A stretch of DNA of 54,026 bases from an uncultured Taibaiella sp. (GTDB taxonomy: Bacteria > Bacteroidota > Bacteroidia > Chitinophagales > Chitinophagaceae). Positions 33,958 to 42,390 of this stretch are shown here, piece after piece. Positions within the stretch are counted from its first letter, which is position 1, and each line of letters starts with the position of its first letter. Under the pieces are notes generated by a model that was not told the DNA's origin, did no database searches, and saw only the letters and a list, made by a program, of their open reading frames with translations. Position numbers and translations under genes: made by a program. The stretch is from assembly GCA_937870855.1 (NCBI GenBank), contig CALMWT010000010.1, forward strand, positions 1-54,026. Reading direction: 5' to 3'.

Positions 33958-33979
33958 AGTGCGTTAGCACTTAACTTTG
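33958..33979 (+). promoter_or_regulatory. promoter with overlapping inverted-repeat operator, HicB/HicA-like locus
   Basis: AGTGC-GTTA-GCACT is an inverted repeat (33958-33971), immediately followed by TAACTTTG (33972-33979), an exact TAnnTTTG box 5 nt before the ATG. A repressor on the inverted repeat would cover the spacer of the promoter. This fits the autoregulation common in toxin-antitoxin operons, but the binding protein is inferred. Confidence 0.5.
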
Positions 33980-33984
33980 GCTTT

Positions 33985-34393
33985 ATGAATAAGAATTTAC
34001 GGTTTACAGGCACTGTACATTTTCATAATACTGGTGAAAATGTTGCGTGTAATTTGCCATTGATTCTTTTTGAAGAAGACAACAACACTATCTGTTATTG
34101 TCCTGCTCTCGATCTTTCAGGCTATGGTAGTAATGAAGTTGAGGCGCAAAAAAGTTTTGAAATTACATTGGGTGAATACTTTTCTTATACCATTAATAAG
34201 AAAACACTAAAAACTGATTTATCTCGCCTTGGTTGGCAGTTTAAGAAAAACTGGAAAAAGAAGATGGTTCCTCCCGACATCAGTTTGTCTTTAGAATTTG
34301 TCTTTAGAAAAGAATGATCATTTCAAGGAGATATTTGACACTACGTCTTTCCGCAAGATTAATAAGACGATACAAGTTCCGGCATTTGCTTAA
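33985..34393 (+). pseudogene. HicB-like antitoxin with +1 frameshift
   Basis: The first frame (33985-34317, 110 aa) contains the HicB-type partial RNase H fold: ICYCPALDLSGYGSNEVEAQ then KSFEITLGEYFSYTINK. It stops after LEFVFRKE. The +1 frame continues without a stop from AAG at 34310: KNDHFKEIFDTTSFRKINKT, IQVPAFA, TAA at 34391-34393. That TAA overlaps the ATG of the HicA-like gene (TAATG). This is how an intact antitoxin of about 137 aa would end. Removing one A from the AAAA run at 34308-34311 restores the frame. It may be a real mutation, a homopolymer sequencing error or a programmed +1 shift. The shorter 110-aa product could still be functional. Confidence 0.65.
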
Positions 34394-34623
34394 TGGGTTT
34401 GAAGAATATTTCCATAGAGCGTTTCAGGCAGTTTTGCAGACATAAAGGTTTGAATTGTATAGGCATCAATAGCGGGCATGAGAAATGGTCGAAAAAATCT
34501 ATGTTGCGACCGGTGGTTTTCCAAACTAATATTGACCCAATTCCGGAATTCATTATTCGAAGCAATCTGAGATCAATGAATTCGAATAGGCGAGAATTTG
34601 AAGAATGGAGCAGGAATAATTAG
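34393..34623 (+). CDS. HicA-like toxin (putative mRNA interferase)
   Basis: 76 aa. The pattern ISIERFRQFCRHKGLNCI, SGHEKWSKKSMLRPVVF and IPEFIIRSNLRSMN matches the small dsRBD-like HicA fold; the histidine in SGHEKW occupies the catalytic His position of HicA toxins (usually G-S/T-H). The ATG overlaps the stop of the restored antitoxin frame, giving the antitoxin-toxin order and translational coupling typical of these operons. If the antitoxin is truly frameshifted, coupling and neutralisation would be affected. Similarity to HicA is moderate and judged by eye. Confidence 0.65.
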   Translation: MGLKNISIERFRQFCRHKGLNCIGINSGHEKWSKKSMLRPVVFQTNIDPIPEFIIRSNLRSMNSNRREFEEWSRNN

Positions 34624-34670
34624 CAGAAAACATTCTACACTTAAACTAAAAATAAACCAAAGGCTGACAA

Positions 34671-34709
34671 TAAAAAAGAGACAAACAATTGCCTCTCTTT
34701 CTGTTTTTG
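34671..34709. terminator. bidirectional terminator between the HicA-like gene and the CBS-domain gene
   Basis: AAAGAGA (34675-34681) pairs with TCTCTTT (34694-34700) around a 12-nt loop. On the plus strand CTGTTTTTG follows; on the minus strand TTTTATTG follows. It sits about 48 nt after the HicA-like stop and about 16 nt after the CBS-gene stop. Confidence 0.7.
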
Positions 34710-34725
34710 TTGTGTGCCTGAAAAA

Positions 34726-35142
34726 TCAATACTGATCCAACAGATATTTAATGATGTCGGTAGTTGTAACTATACCAACCAGCTTTCCATCTTCTACCAC
34801 TGGCAGCGAATGAAAATCTTTTGTGGCAAATATTTCTGCTACTTCTTTGATGGTATCATCGGGCGCTACAGTCTTTACATTTTTGCTCATCACTTGCGGA
34901 ATGGAAAGCATTTCCAATACCGCTTCATCTGCACCATCCTGATTGTCGAATAACTTTCCGAAAGTGAGCCTGTTTATATCGGAACTACTGATGATGCCAC
35001 TGATTTCTTTACCATTTACTACCGGCAGATGGCGAATTTTATGCTTTCTGATTAGATGGACTGCATCATGCAATGTTTCTGTTTCCGCAATTGTGTAAGG
35101 ATCACTACTCATAATATGGCGGACTGGTTCTCTTTTCTTCAT
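34726..35142 (-). CDS. CBS-domain pair protein
   Basis: 138 aa made only of two CBS motifs: IMSSDPYTIAETETLHDAVHLI through HLPVVNGKEISGIISSSDIN, and VMSKNVKTVAPDDTIKEVAEIF through SLPVVEDGKLVGIVTTTDII. CBS pairs bind adenine nucleotides or SAM and regulate other proteins. No effector domain is fused, so the target is unknown. It is a single gene ending at the bidirectional terminator. Confidence 0.92.
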   Translation of the reverse strand: MKKREPVRHIMSSDPYTIAETETLHDAVHLIRKHKIRHLPVVNGKEISGIISSSDINRLTFGKLFDNQDGADEAVLEMLSIPQVMSKNVKTVAPDDTIKEVAEIFATKDFHSLPVVEDGKLVGIVTTTDIIKYLLDQY

Positions 35143-35286
35143 GCGTTTTGTTTTTTAATCGTGGGGTGATTTGATAGAGCAAAGCAACAGCAACTTATTT
35201 TGTGAATTCCTGAGCCTGGTCAGCATAAAAGATGATATAGTTCATTCCTTGTGTAATGGTAGTGTTTCAGTTTCACAAGTAGTTTA

Positions 35287-35335
35287 CACAGATTAGGAGG
35301 CACAAAATCTCAGATGCTACATTCTCTGTGTGAAA
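35287..35335. repeat. degenerate member of the TCTCTGTG / GGAGGCACAAA repeat family
   Basis: CACAGATTAGGAGGCACAAA (35287-35306) is close to the reverse complement of the TTTGTGCCTCC-TTTTCTCTGTG segment of the 113-bp array. TTCTCTGTGTGAAA (35322-35335) matches its other part in direct orientation. It lies in the 292-bp space between the divergent CBS and E1 genes, which otherwise holds only the E1 promoter. Confidence 0.6.
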
Positions 35336-35388
35336 GATCAAACACTAAACTTGTTTCTTTCCAATTGAAGCAACTGCAATGCAGAAAA

Positions 35389-35418
35389 CTTGTTGCAATA
35401 ATTAAACTTCTATTTTTG
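35389..35418 (+). promoter_or_regulatory. promoter of the E1 dehydrogenase gene
   Basis: CTTG (35389-35392), an 18-nt spacer and TATTTTTG (35411-35418), an exact TAnnTTTG. The -7 box ends 16 nt before the ATG, giving a very short leader. Confidence 0.55.
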
Positions 35419-35434
35419 CCGCCAAATATTTGCT

Positions 35435-37423
35435 ATGCAATTCGATAGGAGTGAACTGTCTGATGAACGGCTCATTGAATTATATACCGAACTCGTTCGC
35501 CCGCGAATGATCGAAGAAAAAATGCTTATCCTCCTTCGCCAGGGAAGGATCAGTAAATGGTTCAGCGGTATCGGACAGGAAGCAATTGCAATAGGAGCAA
35601 CTATGGCGCTCGACAGCGACGAATATATAATGCCGCTCCATCGTAATCTTGGTGTATTTACCGCTCGCAAAATGCCGTTCGATAAATTGTTCATGCAATG
35701 GCAGGGAAGGAAGGAAGGTTTTTCTAAAGGCCGGGAACGCTCCTTTCATTTTGGTGCAAATGAATATCACATCTGCGGTATGATTTCGCATCTCGGTCCG
35801 CAGTTAGCAATTGCAGATGGCATAGCGTTGGCGCATAAACTTAGAAAGGAAAACAAAGTAGCTGTTGCTTTTTCCGGAGATGGCGGAACAAGCGAAGGCG
35901 ATTTTCATGAAGCGTTGAATGTGGCAGCAGTTTGGGGTTTGCCTGTGATTTTTATTATCGAAAACAACGGCTATGGTTTAAGCACGCCGGTGAATGAGCA
36001 GTTTGTATGCAAGCAATTGGCAGATCGCGCAATTGGTTATGGCATGAAGGGACTGACGATTGACGGCAACAACATTCTTGAAGTTTATAAAACCATTTCT
36101 GATGCAAGAGCATATTGTATCAATGAGCAAAAACCTATCCTCATTGAGTGCATGACTTTCCGTATGCGCGGACATGAAGAAGCAAGCGGCGTGAAATATG
36201 TTCCGAAAGAATTGTTTGAAGAATGGGCAAAGAAAGATCCCGTTGCCAATTTCGAAAACTTCCTTATTGAACGAGCTGTGCTGAATCAGTTTCTGATAAA
36301 AGACATTCGTGATAAAATTCAAAAAGAAATAGAAGAAGGACTTGCAATTGGTTTTGCTGCAGCACCTGTAAAGCCTGACACGGAAGAAGAGGTAAGAGAT
36401 GTTTATAGCCCCCATCCCATTCAAAATTCAAAATTCAAAATTCAAAATTCAAGGGGGGCTTCTGAAAAGAAATTCATCCAGGCAATTAGTGATGGTTTAC
36501 GTCAAAGCATGGAGCGATATGAAAACCTTGTGTTGATGGGACAAGACATTGCGGAGTATGGTGGGGCATTTAAAGTAACAGAAGGGTTTGTGCAGCAGTT
36601 CGGTAAAGAACGTGTGCGAAATACACCGCTTTGTGAAAGTGCAATTGTTGGCGCTGCGTTAGGACTTTCCATCAAAGGTTTTAAGAGTATGATGGAAATG
36701 CAGTTTGCAGATTTTGTAACCGTAGGCTTCAATCAGATCATCAACAATCTTGCAAAAATTCATTATCGCTGGGGGCAAAATGCAGATGTGGTAATTCGGA
36801 TGCCTACCGGCGGCGGAGTAGGCGCAGGCCCATTTCATTCGCAAAGCAATGAAGCATGGTTTGTACACACGCCGGGTTTAAAAGTTGTTTACCCATCAAC
36901 CCCCGAAGATGCGAAAGGTCTATTGATCGCAGCGATTGAAGACCCAAATCCGGTTATGTTTTTTGAGCATAAAGCGTTGTATCGTGGCATAAGTGGATTT
37001 GTTCCTGATGAATATTACAGCATAGAAATTGGTAAGGCAAGACAAGTGCAGGAAGGTGAAGACATAAGTATTATCACCTATGGTGCAGGTGTGCATTGGG
37101 CTACAGAATATGCAGCAAAACATCCTGACGTTTCATTCGACATACTTGATTTGAGAAGTCTTTTGCCACTGGATTATAATGCCATCAAATCTTCTGTAAA
37201 AAGAACCGGCAAAGCGTTGATGCTACACGAGGATACATTAACCGGAGGAATAGGTGGTGAACTCGCCGCATGGATTTCGGAAAACTGTTTTGAATTTCTT
37301 GACGCGCCAATAGTTCGTTGTGCAAGCCTCGATACGCCGGTGCCATTTGCTATAGAACTGGAGCAAAATTTTCTTGCAAAAAACAGACTCCATGAATCCG
37401 TACAAAAGCTGTTGAATTATTAG
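35435..37423 (+). CDS. 2-oxoacid dehydrogenase E1, fused alpha and beta subunits
   Basis: 662 aa. Residues 1-320 are the alpha half: GIGQEAIAIGA, LHRNLGVF and the thiamine-diphosphate motif GDG at 148-150 with NN at 177-178 in FSGDGGTSEG and IIENNGYGLSTP. Residues about 345-662 are the beta half: MGQDIAEYGGAFKVTEGF, NTPLCESAIVGAALG, EMQFADFVTVGFNQIINN, GGVGAGPFHSQSNEAWF. Fused E1 of this kind is common in Bacteroidota and usually belongs to the branched-chain or pyruvate-type dehydrogenase complex; HRNLGVFTA and TFRMRGHEEASG lean towards branched-chain. No E2 or E3 gene is adjacent. The junction (residues about 325-342) is built from a genomic repeat (separate entry). Confidence 0.93.
   Translation: MQFDRSELSDERLIELYTELVRPRMIEEKMLILLRQGRISKWFSGIGQEAIAIGATMALDSDEYIMPLHRNLGVFTARKMPFDKLFMQWQGRKEGFSKGRERSFHFGANEYHICGMISHLGPQLAIADGIALAHKLRKENKVAVAFSGDGGTSEGDFHEALNVAAVWGLPVIFIIENNGYGLSTPVNEQFVCKQLADRAIGYGMKGLTIDGNNILEVYKTISDARAYCINEQKPILIECMTFRMRGHEEASGVKYVPKELFEEWAKKDPVANFENFLIERAVLNQFLIKDIRDKIQKEIEEGLAIGFAAAPVKPDTEEEVRDVYSPHPIQNSKFKIQNSRGASEKKFIQAISDGLRQSMERYENLVLMGQDIAEYGGAFKVTEGFVQQFGKERVRNTPLCESAIVGAALGLSIKGFKSMMEMQFADFVTVGFNQIINNLAKIHYRWGQNADVVIRMPTGGGVGAGPFHSQSNEAWFVHTPGLKVVYPSTPEDAKGLLIAAIEDPNPVMFFEHKALYRGISGFVPDEYYSIEIGKARQVQEGEDISIITYGAGVHWATEYAAKHPDVSFDILDLRSLLPLDYNAIKSSVKRTGKALMLHEDTLTGGIGGELAAWISENCFEFLDAPIVRCASLDTPVPFAIELEQNFLAKNRLHESVQKLLNY
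36407..36460 (+). repeat. AATTCAAA tandem repeat with GC-rich inverted ends, in frame within E1
   Basis: Four to five AATTCAAA units are bracketed by AGCCCCC (36407-36413) and GGGGGCT (36454-36460), which are inverted copies. It encodes SPHPIQNSKFKIQNSRGA. The 54 bp (18 codons) lie exactly at the alpha/beta junction of the fused E1 protein. The frame is open through the element. Confidence 0.85.
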
Positions 37424-37509
37424 ACAGAAATTAGTTTTTCAGCTTTTATATAACGCACTGCAACTTATTCAACGCGTTTTTTATTTTCGTGAGCGAAACA
37501 ACAAAAATC

Positions 37510-38343
37510 ATGTCTCTTCGTCCTCTTTATTTGCTTGGTGTTTTGCTTTTTTTTGCCGCCTGTGGAGACGACAAGAAATCCTCTGGTGGTCCAATAGTGC
37601 TGGGAGATTCCTCCACTATCGTCACCGAAACCGATACCAAATTTTTGAGTGATTATGTTGATGATATTCGCACCGCAGCGAAAGACACTTTAGCAGTTTC
37701 GAACCAAACTACAGAACCACAAGAGGAATCAACACAGCCCGCAGCCCAAGTTGAAAATCAACCGGCAGAAGCAAAAACACCAGCGGAAGAGCCGAAAGGC
37801 AACGGATTGAAAATAGCGTTTAAGGAGGTTACTATTTTTATTCCAAATGTGGAAACACGCACTTACCGCAAGCAGGATTTGCAAAAAGCACATGGCGCAA
37901 CCTACCAATGGCTCAATGGAAAAATAACGGGCAATCAACTGCAAATTAGCGGAGCAACGATTAACAAAGTTTCCCAACGTTACATCACAAAAGTTGCGGC
38001 CAAAACAGAACTCGGAACATTGCAAATTGATGCGCTTGGCACTACTACAGATTGGAAACCACTAAAAGGGAGTAACAATAAATATCTAATAACGGGACTC
38101 GAAAAACCAGAGGCTAAATCGGTAACACCTGCGCAAATAAGATTGGCTGTGAGCCGTGCTGCCCGCAACAAACGCATGAGCCGTCAGAACATTCAAAAAT
38201 GGGAACAGGAAGTGCGCAGTGTTCGCTCAGTCAATCAAGCGCCTTTTCACATATCGTTGCGTAGCGTGATGTGGAAAATAGAAGGAAAAGATTCTCAAGG
38301 AAAACCTTTCCAAAAACAAGTAAGAATAGATATCAATTCTTAA
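37510..38343 (+). CDS. predicted lipoprotein of unknown function
   Basis: 277 aa from the ATG at 37510; a GTG seven codons upstream is possible, but the ATG puts the signal peptide at the N-terminus (SLRPLYLLGVLLFFAACGDD). The lipobox FAAC followed by GDDKK predicts lipidation at Cys. Residues about 65-105 are a Pro/Glu/Ala-rich spacer (TTEPQEESTQPAAQVENQPA). The C-terminal domain (KIAFKEVTIFIPNVETRTYR ... VRIDINS) is well ordered but not recognised. It is 86 nt after E1 on the same strand, possibly cotranscribed. Confidence 0.8.
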   Translation: MSLRPLYLLGVLLFFAACGDDKKSSGGPIVLGDSSTIVTETDTKFLSDYVDDIRTAAKDTLAVSNQTTEPQEESTQPAAQVENQPAEAKTPAEEPKGNGLKIAFKEVTIFIPNVETRTYRKQDLQKAHGATYQWLNGKITGNQLQISGATINKVSQRYITKVAAKTELGTLQIDALGTTTDWKPLKGSNNKYLITGLEKPEAKSVTPAQIRLAVSRAARNKRMSRQNIQKWEQEVRSVRSVNQAPFHISLRSVMWKIEGKDSQGKPFQKQVRIDINS

Positions 38344-38363
38344 CCGGCGCAAATACTCCTGGC

Positions 38364-38780
38364 TTAATCAATAGTGGCCATACATTTCAATTCAATGGCG
38401 ATGGCGGAAGGCAGTGAATTCACACTTACTGTGGTTCTGCAAGGTTGATTGTCCTTAAAATACTCAGCGTAGATTTTATTGTAAGTGTGAAAGTCGCGCT
38501 TCATATCTACCAGAAAAACGGTTACATCAACAAGCTTGTCCCAACTGCTGCCGCTTTCTTCTAAAACTGTCTTTACGTTTTTGAATACGCTATGGCATTG
38601 CGCCTCAAAATCGAAACTTTGAAACTGTCCATGTTTATCAAGTTTCAATCCCGGAATTTCATCTGTTTCAGGATTTCGCGGGCCGATACCAGACAGGAAT
38701 AATAGATTACCAACACGACGGGCGTGTGGATATAATCCCATTGGTTTCGGCGCTTTTTCGGTAGAAATTTTTTCAGCCAT
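38364..38780 (-). CDS. Rid-family (RidA/YjgF) protein
   Basis: 138 aa. The family core is visible: PHARRVGNLLFLSGIGPRNP, QCHSVFKNVKTVLEESGSSW, VDVTVFLVDMKRDFHTYNKI, and PCRTTVSVNSLP with the conserved Arg that binds the substrate carboxylate. Rid proteins are trimeric and hydrolyse reactive enamines or imines. The PHARRVG opening is reminiscent of 2-aminomuconate deaminase-type members of tryptophan breakdown, but no other kynurenine-pathway gene is beside it, so the generic name is kept. Confidence 0.9.
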   Translation of the reverse strand: MAEKISTEKAPKPMGLYPHARRVGNLLFLSGIGPRNPETDEIPGLKLDKHGQFQSFDFEAQCHSVFKNVKTVLEESGSSWDKLVDVTVFLVDMKRDFHTYNKIYAEYFKDNQPCRTTVSVNSLPSAIAIELKCMATID

Positions 38781-38924
38781 GCTTGTGATTTGCTTTCAAA
38801 AATAGCGCTTAAATTAAGCTGTGCAATTTCATGCACAAATACCCAATAGCACTGATTTTTTTTACCCCGACTACGGTATAGCGAGTCGTGAAATAGGAGC
38901 GGAATTTTACAAAAAAATATTTTT

Positions 38925-39965
38925 ATGAAAAAGTCTTTATTCATCCTCGGTGTATGTTGTCTTTTTTCTTTAACAAGTTCTGCTGCATTATGGCGTGTTA
39001 ACAACATCACGGGCGTAAACGCAAATTTCGGTGACTTGCCTGCTGCCGTGACGGCGGCCAACAATGGCGATACAATTTATCTGGAGCCATCGCCCGTAGG
39101 TTATACAGGCACTACCATTTCCAAGCAACTTACTATTATCGGTAACGGATATTTTAGTGCAACACCATTCAACACAGTAAATACAGGCTTGCAGGCAAAT
39201 CCCACATCTTCGGTTATCGCCAGCTCTATTTCATTTTATCCGGGTAGCGCAGGCAGTACAATTATGGGATTCAACTTCTCTACTTACGCCTATGTTTACA
39301 TTTACACAGACAATATTTCCGTTAAAAGGAATTACTTCTATTACGGTTACATTTCCCTCAGCAATTATCATCCAACAACTGCAGCCTACCAAACCCTGAC
39401 ATCTTGCGACATTCGTCAAAATCTGTTCTATGGCTATGGCATCACTTACAATAGTGTTTCAACAACAGGTGGGGCTTCCTTTTCGGGCATTAGTATCCAA
39501 AACAACATCTTTTACAGTGCGAGCGTAGGGTTAGTAAGTGGCTTGTCGGGCTTCATACAAAACAATGTTTTCGATGCCGGATCGTTGAATACTTACAACT
39601 TCCAAATCAACAACAACGTGATGATTGGAGGAACATTTGTTGCAAACAATAGTGTGTACTTCAATAATGTAGGAACGAGTACACAATTTGGAAACGCAAA
39701 CAGCAACCAGCAAAACATTTCCACTACCTCACTATTCACAAACTATTCTGGCGCTACGCAAACTGAAACAAGATATATTTTAAGCCCCACCGGCCCTGGC
39801 ATAGGCGCAGGCTTTAACAGTGTAGACGTAGGCGCATTCGGCGGTCCCGATCCTTACAAACTGAGTGGTATTCCTCCTGTTCCTACTATTTATTCTATTA
39901 CGGCACCTGCAACTACAACCGGAACTACTTTACCAGTTACAATCAGCACCCGAAGCAACAACTAA
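38925..39965 (+). CDS. secreted right-handed beta-helix-type protein
   Basis: 346 aa with a signal peptide (LFILGVCCLFSLTSSAA). The opening AALWRVNNITGVNANFGDLPAAVTAANNGDTIYLEPS is the start of a parallel beta-helix as in pectate-lyase-like proteins. Repeats of the N.NIFYS / NNVFDAGS / NNNVMIGG kind follow. The end, PVPTIYSITAPATTTGTTLP then VTISTRSNN, appears to be a natural C-terminus that I recall in other Bacteroidota beta-helix proteins, and no T9SS motif is visible. It is 34 nt upstream of the next secreted repeat gene and probably cotranscribed with it. Confidence 0.85.
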   Translation: MKKSLFILGVCCLFSLTSSAALWRVNNITGVNANFGDLPAAVTAANNGDTIYLEPSPVGYTGTTISKQLTIIGNGYFSATPFNTVNTGLQANPTSSVIASSISFYPGSAGSTIMGFNFSTYAYVYIYTDNISVKRNYFYYGYISLSNYHPTTAAYQTLTSCDIRQNLFYGYGITYNSVSTTGGASFSGISIQNNIFYSASVGLVSGLSGFIQNNVFDAGSLNTYNFQINNNVMIGGTFVANNSVYFNNVGTSTQFGNANSNQQNISTTSLFTNYSGATQTETRYILSPTGPGIGAGFNSVDVGAFGGPDPYKLSGIPPVPTIYSITAPATTTGTTLPVTISTRSNN

Positions 39966-39999
39966 CGGAAACCTGTTTCTCAACCATAAAATCAATCTT

Positions 40000-42318
40000 A
40001 TGAAACAGGTGTTAAAAGCAGCTTTTCTGTTGGGCTATTTATTTGTTGGCGCAGCCGGCGTAATTGCTCAAAACGTGGTACAGGCTGAGTATTTCTTCGA
40101 CTCGGATCCGGGATTTGGAAGCGGCACACAAGTAACCATCAGTACACCTGCGGCAAATATTTCTGCACTTTCTTTCAATGCCAGTGTAAGCTCTCTGAGT
40201 AACGGAATACATACTATGTATATCAGGACTAAGGATGCCAATGGCCGCTGGAGTCAAACTTTTGCGCATACCATGGCGAAGGTTCAACCTGTGTTTAGTA
40301 ATCCTCATTCTTTGTCGAATATCTCGCACGCGGAATATTTTATTGATACTGATCCGGGATTTGGAAACGGCACTGCAATCACTCTTTCATCTGCTACGAA
40401 CATTAGCTCACTGCTGATAAATGTAAATGTAGCCTCGATAAATACAGGTCTGCATACATTGTACATCAGAACTAAAGATGCAAACGGCTGGAGCGTAGTA
40501 GCAAATATGCCGTTTGCAAAAGTGCAAAATCCGTTTGGCAACCCGAACTCAATAACCAACATCACAAAGCTTGAATACTTCTTCGATAGCGACCCTGGTT
40601 TCGGAAATGGCACAGATGTTCCTGTTTCGGCCAACACGAATATTTCAGGATTTACCTTCAATGCAAACGTAACCGCACTATCTCAAGGTTTGCATACACT
40701 TTACCTGAGAAGCAAGGATGCACAAGGAAAATGGACCATGGTACATAGTATGCCTTTCGCCAAAGTTCAAATGCCATTTGCAAACCCAAATAGCATCAGC
40801 AACATTGTGAAAATGGAATATTTCTACGACTACGATCCGGGCTTTGGAAATGGCGTGGATGTACCTGTAACTGCAAACGCTACTATCAACAACTTTTCCT
40901 TTAATACCAGTGTAAGTTCACTGTCTAGTGGGTTGCATACATTATATGTGCGCACCAAAGATGCACAAGGAAAATGGAGTGTAACTTTTAGCCAGCAGTT
41001 CAGCCGCATACAGGGTATATCAGGCAATCCTGCACAAATCAGTAAGATCAATAAAGCCGAATACTTTTTTAACTCCGATCCGGGCCATGGAAACGGCACA
41101 AACATTCCACTGACAGCAGCAACCACCATCAGCAACCTATCTTTCAACGCAGATGTTTCGACATTGCCAAACGGTATGCACACTATGTATGTAAGAACCC
41201 GCGATAGTCTTGGGCAGTGGAGCATTTCCAACAATATGATCTTTGCTAAAGTTCAACCCGTTTCCGGCAACCCGAATACTACAAGCAATGTTGTGAAGCT
41301 CGAATATTTCTACGATGTTGATCCTGGTTTTGGCAATGGAACAGATGTACCCGTAGTAGCATCTTCCAATATTAGTTCCTTCGCATTTACAGCAAATGTG
41401 AGTTCGCTTACAAATGGGATGCACACGCTGTACGTTCGGTCGAAAGATGCGCAGGGAAAATGGAGTGTAACTAACGCTACAGTATTTACAAAAGTGCAGG
41501 CGCTAAGCATCAATCCAAATACCCGGACAAACATTTCGCGTATCGAATACTTTGTAGATATAGATCCCGGAATTGGAAATGCTTTTCCGCTTACGTTCAC
41601 GCCCGATACGAATGTGAGCACTCTCGCCTTCAATGTAGATATGACGGTACTGCTGAATGGACCACACAAATTGTACATACGCTCGCGCGATGCACAAGGA
41701 AAATGGAGCATTACCAATATTCATGAATTTAACGGGGGCACAGCGCCGCTTTCAATTAAACTGCTTTCTTTCGAAGCGAAATTGCAACAAGACAAACAAG
41801 TAATGCTGGAGTGGATCACCGAGCAGGAGAAAGATGTGGCACGCTACATTATCGAACGCAGTTACGACGCAACAGACTGGAAATACCTAAGCGAAAAACA
41901 GCCGGTTACAAATAGTTCAAACGAACGACGCGTGTATCAATTGGTAGATAAACAACCTGGAACCGGCATTGTCTATTATCGTCTTACCGAAGTTGATTTG
42001 AATGGAAAAAAGACACAGGCACCTATCCGTTTTGTAAAAATTACAGCGGAGCCTAACTCACTTGCATCGGTTTACCCGAATCCAAACAATGGTAAACGTG
42101 CAACGATCAGTTCTTCGATATTTTCCGAAGGTGAAGTGACCCTGAAAATTATTGGTGTAGATGGAAAAATTTATCAAAGCCAAATCATCAACGAACCAAA
42201 TGCGGAAACATTCACGATTACCGATTTGCAACTCGCTGCCGGAAATTATTACATCAATTTACAAAGCAAAAACAAAACAGAAAGCTTGAAACTGATCGTA
42301 ACCGCAGACCCGTTCTAA
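40000..42318 (+). CDS. secreted protein with seven EYFFDxDPGxGNG repeats and T9SS sorting domain
   Basis: 772 aa from the ATG at 40000, where the signal peptide lies (KAAFLLGYLFVGAAGVIAQ); the open frame extends 45 codons upstream into the previous gene. Seven repeats of about 78 aa each contain (K/R/Q)xEYF.D.DPG.GNGT, a strand ISxxxFNANV, GLHTLY(V/I)RTKDAQGKWS and a FAKVQ end. Then comes a region FEAKLQQDKQVMLEWITEQE then KDVARYIIERS, common before T9SS tails, and a type A sorting domain (SLASVYPNPNNGKRATIS ... GNYYINLQSK). It is probably displayed at the cell surface; the function is unknown. Confidence 0.9.
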   Translation: MKQVLKAAFLLGYLFVGAAGVIAQNVVQAEYFFDSDPGFGSGTQVTISTPAANISALSFNASVSSLSNGIHTMYIRTKDANGRWSQTFAHTMAKVQPVFSNPHSLSNISHAEYFIDTDPGFGNGTAITLSSATNISSLLINVNVASINTGLHTLYIRTKDANGWSVVANMPFAKVQNPFGNPNSITNITKLEYFFDSDPGFGNGTDVPVSANTNISGFTFNANVTALSQGLHTLYLRSKDAQGKWTMVHSMPFAKVQMPFANPNSISNIVKMEYFYDYDPGFGNGVDVPVTANATINNFSFNTSVSSLSSGLHTLYVRTKDAQGKWSVTFSQQFSRIQGISGNPAQISKINKAEYFFNSDPGHGNGTNIPLTAATTISNLSFNADVSTLPNGMHTMYVRTRDSLGQWSISNNMIFAKVQPVSGNPNTTSNVVKLEYFYDVDPGFGNGTDVPVVASSNISSFAFTANVSSLTNGMHTLYVRSKDAQGKWSVTNATVFTKVQALSINPNTRTNISRIEYFVDIDPGIGNAFPLTFTPDTNVSTLAFNVDMTVLLNGPHKLYIRSRDAQGKWSITNIHEFNGGTAPLSIKLLSFEAKLQQDKQVMLEWITEQEKDVARYIIERSYDATDWKYLSEKQPVTNSSNERRVYQLVDKQPGTGIVYYRLTEVDLNGKKTQAPIRFVKITAEPNSLASVYPNPNNGKRATISSSIFSEGEVTLKIIGVDGKIYQSQIINEPNAETFTITDLQLAAGNYYINLQSKNKTESLKLIVTADPF

Positions 42319-42340
42319 AGAAAAACGATTCAGAAAATTT

Positions 42341-42374
42341 GCAGAGGCGGGCATTAAGTCTGCCTTTGCTTTTT
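42341..42374 (+). terminator. rho-independent terminator of the secreted-protein pair
   Basis: GCAGAGGCGGGC, loop ATTAA, GTCTGCCTTTGC forms a 12-pair stem (three G-U), followed by TTTTTC, 22 nt after the stop. On the opposite strand the same stem is followed by AAATTTT, so it may partly stop the convergent carbonic anhydrase transcript as well. Confidence 0.88.
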
Positions 42375-42390
42375 CTATAAATTGACAATG

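Noticed and set aside
40830..41724. Minus-strand ORFs in the seven-repeat secreted gene
   Set aside because: They mirror the repeat structure of the coding strand and are a by-product of its codon use.
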